Source of the DNA: Bin87 sp965197635
Lineage (GTDB): Bacteria > Chloroflexota > Dehalococcoidia > Lucifugimonadales > UBA3495
Direction of reading: 5' to 3'
Assembly: GCA_965197635.1 (NCBI GenBank)
Contig: CBDANN010000007.1
Span: forward strand, 434,001-498,000
Length of the DNA stretch: 64,000 bases
The first letter of the stretch is position 1, and the number at the start of each line of letters is the position of its first letter. Of the stretch, positions 62,200 through 64,000 are shown piece after piece. The notes below the pieces were generated by a model. It did not search any database and had not been told where the DNA came from. It was given only the letters and a program-made list of their open reading frames with translations. A program made the position numbers and the translations under genes.

Positions 62200-62793
62200 G
62201 GGGAAAGGCGCCGGTTGAGTGTGCGATAGACGGTTGGTCTTGAAACGGGGAAGAGTTCGGCGAGATCGCTGATGGAATACTCGCCGGTGCCGTGCGTGTG
62301 GCAGAGTTCCCGCTGCTGCCTATCGGACAGTTAGGGCTGCTTGCCGCGCAATTTCCCCCTGGCGTGGGCGATGGCCATGCCCTCGCGGGTGCGTATGCGG
62401 ATGAGATCGGCTTCGAACTCGGCGAAGGTGGCGAGGATATTGAAGAACATCTTGCCCATGGGATCGCCCGGGTCGTAGAGCGTCCGGGCGAGGGCCAGTT
62501 TCATGCCTCGTTCCTGAAGCAGGTCGGCGATGGCGCGGGCATCCGGGACGGACCTGGCTAGGCGGTCGAGTTTCGGCACGACCAGGGTGTCACCCTTCTG
62601 CAAAGAGCGTCCCGCGGCGCACGGCGGCAAGGGCCTGGTCGAGACCGGGTCGGGCGCGGGTGGTGCCGGTGAGGCCGTGATCGGTGTAGATGCGATCCTC
62701 GGCGACGCCCGGCGCCAGGCACTCCTGGCGCTGGGCGTCCAGGTCTTGCCCATCGGTGGAACAGCGCGCGTATCCGATGAGTGTTGCCGTCAT
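62196..62793 (-). pseudogene. Serine resolvase/invertase with insertion and nonsense codon
   Basis: MTATLIGYARCSTDGQDLDA carries the catalytic serine; DHGLTGTTRARPGLDQAL follows. A 19-bp insertion at 62595 then shifts the frame, which continues GDTLVVPKLDRLARS, FNILATFAEFEADLI and RGKLRGKQP, where TAA replaces the next codon. Beyond it the helix-turn-helix end (YSISDLAELFPVSRPTVYRT) is intact up to the Tn3 repeat. So one frameshift and one stop inactivate a Tn3-type resolvase. Confidence 0.85.
62595..62613 (-). repeat. 19-bp insertion in resolvase gene
   Basis: Minus strand GGGACGCTCTTTGCAGAAG splits AVRRG from DTLVVPK. CGCTCTTTGCAGAA resembles CGATCTTTGACCAA of the IS insertions at 10 of 14 positions; relation uncertain. 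Confidence 0.5.
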
Positions 62794-62984
62794 GGGGGAA
62801 TGTACGGATATAGCCCCGCATCCGCAATTGTTTCCGTACCATTCATATGAGACGCTCCCGGCTCCGGTTTGGAGGGGGTTGGGGCGACGGGCTGGGCCGT
62901 CCGGTGGACGCCCCTTACGGATAGCGCCGCGCCTGCCGAAATGAACGGATAGTCGAACCCGAGCTACCGCCCCACATCTCGCTC

Positions 62985-63019
62985 CTGGCCGAAACCACGT
63001 ACACTCCCTTCGCCAGTGG
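62985..63019 (+). repeat. Duplicated IS1380 fragment, copy 1
   Basis: TGGCCGAAACCACGTACACT followed by CCCTTCGCCAGTG is repeated at 63196-63229, inside the IS1380 remnant. An IS66-type end follows at once. Confidence 0.75.
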
Positions 63020-63111
63020 TAACTGTTCAGACTTGAGTGGGCCCACTCCCGCTCACCGGCGAATACCAGTGGCCAAAGCGCCGATAGCGGCATTAGCGGA
63101 CATTAGCGGCA

Positions 63112-63147
63112 TTAGCGTACGATCCTGCCCCCTACCGGAGTCGACCC
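63112..63147 (+). repeat. Tn3-type terminal inverted repeat, copy 3 (right end)
   Basis: TTAGCGTACGATCCTGCCCC then CTACCGGAGTCGACCC. Just before it CATTAGCGG-type units are repeated. Confidence 0.85.
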
Positions 63148-63663
63148 ATTCCTGGCTTTAAAGGCAGTTGCCACTGGATGGCGGGCGCCGCCGACGTGGC
63201 CGAAACCACGTACACTCCCTTCGCCAGTGAGCCCGACGCTGTACTGGTGCGCCTCACGTCCGGCGGGTGAAACCCACGCCCGGCTCCCATCTGGCCCTGT
63301 TCACCAGCTACAGCTATCACGCCTGCATCACCGACCGGGAGGGTGACACCCTGGATCTCGAGGCCGACCGCGTCTAACAATGGGTCCGGGCCACGCCGAG
63401 ATCGAGAACACCATCCGCGATCTCAAGTATGGCGTGGGGATCAACCACCTGCCATCGGGACGTTTCCCTGCCAACGCCGCCTGGCTGGCGGTGCAGGTGG
63501 TGGCCCACAACCTCGCCCGCTGACCACGCGCATCGGTCTGGGCGAGCCGGTGGCGACCACCAAGACCTTACGGCGACGATTCTTCTCCCCCAGGGCTGAC
63601 CCTGGCAAAACCAGTTCAGTCGCGCCTTGGTACGATTGCGCGCCCTGCCATTCCCTTCCTGAC
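63148..63663 (+). pseudogene. IS1380 family transposase remnant
   Basis: VAETTYTPFASEPDAVLVRL, HLALFTSYSYHACITDREGD, ENTIRDLKYGVGINHLPSG then FPANAAWLAVQVVAHNLAR and WQNQFSRALVRLRALPFPS appear in different frames, the order of an IS1380 transposase C-terminal half. One frame break, at about 63374, is a 20-base segment (GCGTCTAACAATGGGTCCGG) replacing about six bases and bringing a stop. A missing base near 63523 and a deletion follow. The N-terminal half is absent. Confidence 0.8.
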
Positions 63664-64000
63664 CCAGCCCGCGGCGTTTGATCTGTCCACGATGACGCCC
63701 CTCGCCTGGCCCATCAGCGCCCAGGCTGAGCCCCTGACGGTCTCGTCGGCGATCTGTGGTGAAAATCGCGCCCAGCCCCGCTACCACAGGCCGTCAACAT
63801 CCCTCTGGTGTGGCCGCCACACTCCGCATCGTCCATCTCACCGACATCAGGCCCCCGCCAACCCGTTCCTTGGCCCCTTATCCTCGTCTGACCCCCGCCG
63901 CCGTTTCCATTCGGTAGGTTCGGGTTGAGGCCCGGTCTTGGAAAAAAGTTTGTCCTGAAATTAAGCACTTCAGAATGTTTTCGGGGGTTTTTCCCCGCAA
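63664..64000. other. End of window, no gene recognised
   Basis: Probably the tail of the IS1380 remnant followed by non-coding DNA. No frame shows family resemblance. Confidence 0.45.

Larger units (their letters stand above)
62164..63147. mobile_element. Tn3 family remnant with resolvase
   Basis: Two 36-bp inverted repeats at 62164 and 63112 enclose a damaged resolvase gene and, at about 63030-63084, a stub of the TnpA C-terminus (LTGEYQWPKRR). The transposase body is gone. An IS66-type end (GTAACTGTTCAGACTTG, 63020) and an IS1380 fragment lie inside, marking earlier insertions. Confidence 0.75.

Noticed and set aside
1..64000. CRISPR array
   Set aside because: No regular series of direct repeats with unique spacers was seen, and no cas genes.

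Overview
The window looks like a GC-rich bacterial chromosome segment, most likely Chloroflexota (Dehalococcoidia or SAR202-like). This is inferred from a GuaB3-type IMP dehydrogenase, a HspR-controlled grpE-dnaK operon with a HAIR-type operator, ClpC, a stand-alone 5S rRNA gene, and use of selenocysteine. No 16S rRNA gene is present to confirm it.

Positions 1-35,550 are a normally packed chromosome. In order they hold: the end of a restriction-modification cassette (1-1650); a dienelactone hydrolase; a DUF433/DUF5615 toxin-antitoxin patch; catabolic enzymes (amidohydrolase, SDR, phosphatase); tRNA-Lys and 5S rRNA; clpC; guaB3 followed by a UGSC-family selenoprotein whose UGA codon splits it in a naive ORF call; dnaE; gamma-carbonic anhydrase; a radical SAM protein; a Rieske ring-hydroxylating dioxygenase pair with a CocE-type hydrolase and an acyl-CoA dehydrogenase; a second restriction-modification cassette; selD, itself carrying an in-frame UGA at its active site; a sulfite-oxidase-like protein; hspR-grpE-dnaK; and a Leu-Cys-Leu tRNA cluster. 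Short GC-rich palindromes and longer inverted repeats recur between these genes.

From about 35.7 kb to the end the window is accessory DNA dominated by damaged mobile elements: two IS630, one IS5, a TnpB gene, two IS701, IS110, two IS66, Tn3 remnants, an IS1380 remnant and a MITE-like insert. Between them lie a BBE-type FAD oxidoreductase, a NYN-domain nuclease, two small proteins, a secreted protein with a stop at codon 2, a DUF7007 plasmid-like patch, a large repeat-domain surface protein cut by IS701, a solute-binding lipoprotein cut by a 183-nt insert, and a MazF-like toxin with a large C-terminal extension.

The most unusual signal is a recurring 17-20 nt insertion, core TTGACCAATC, found inside the transposase genes of IS630, IS66 (two copies) and IS701 (two copies), usually shifting the frame or removing a catalytic residue. 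A second pattern is short perfect tandem duplications of 17, 22 and 37 bp, each of which breaks a gene that reads cleanly when one copy is removed. Both could be real mutational processes or assembly artefacts; read-level checks would decide.
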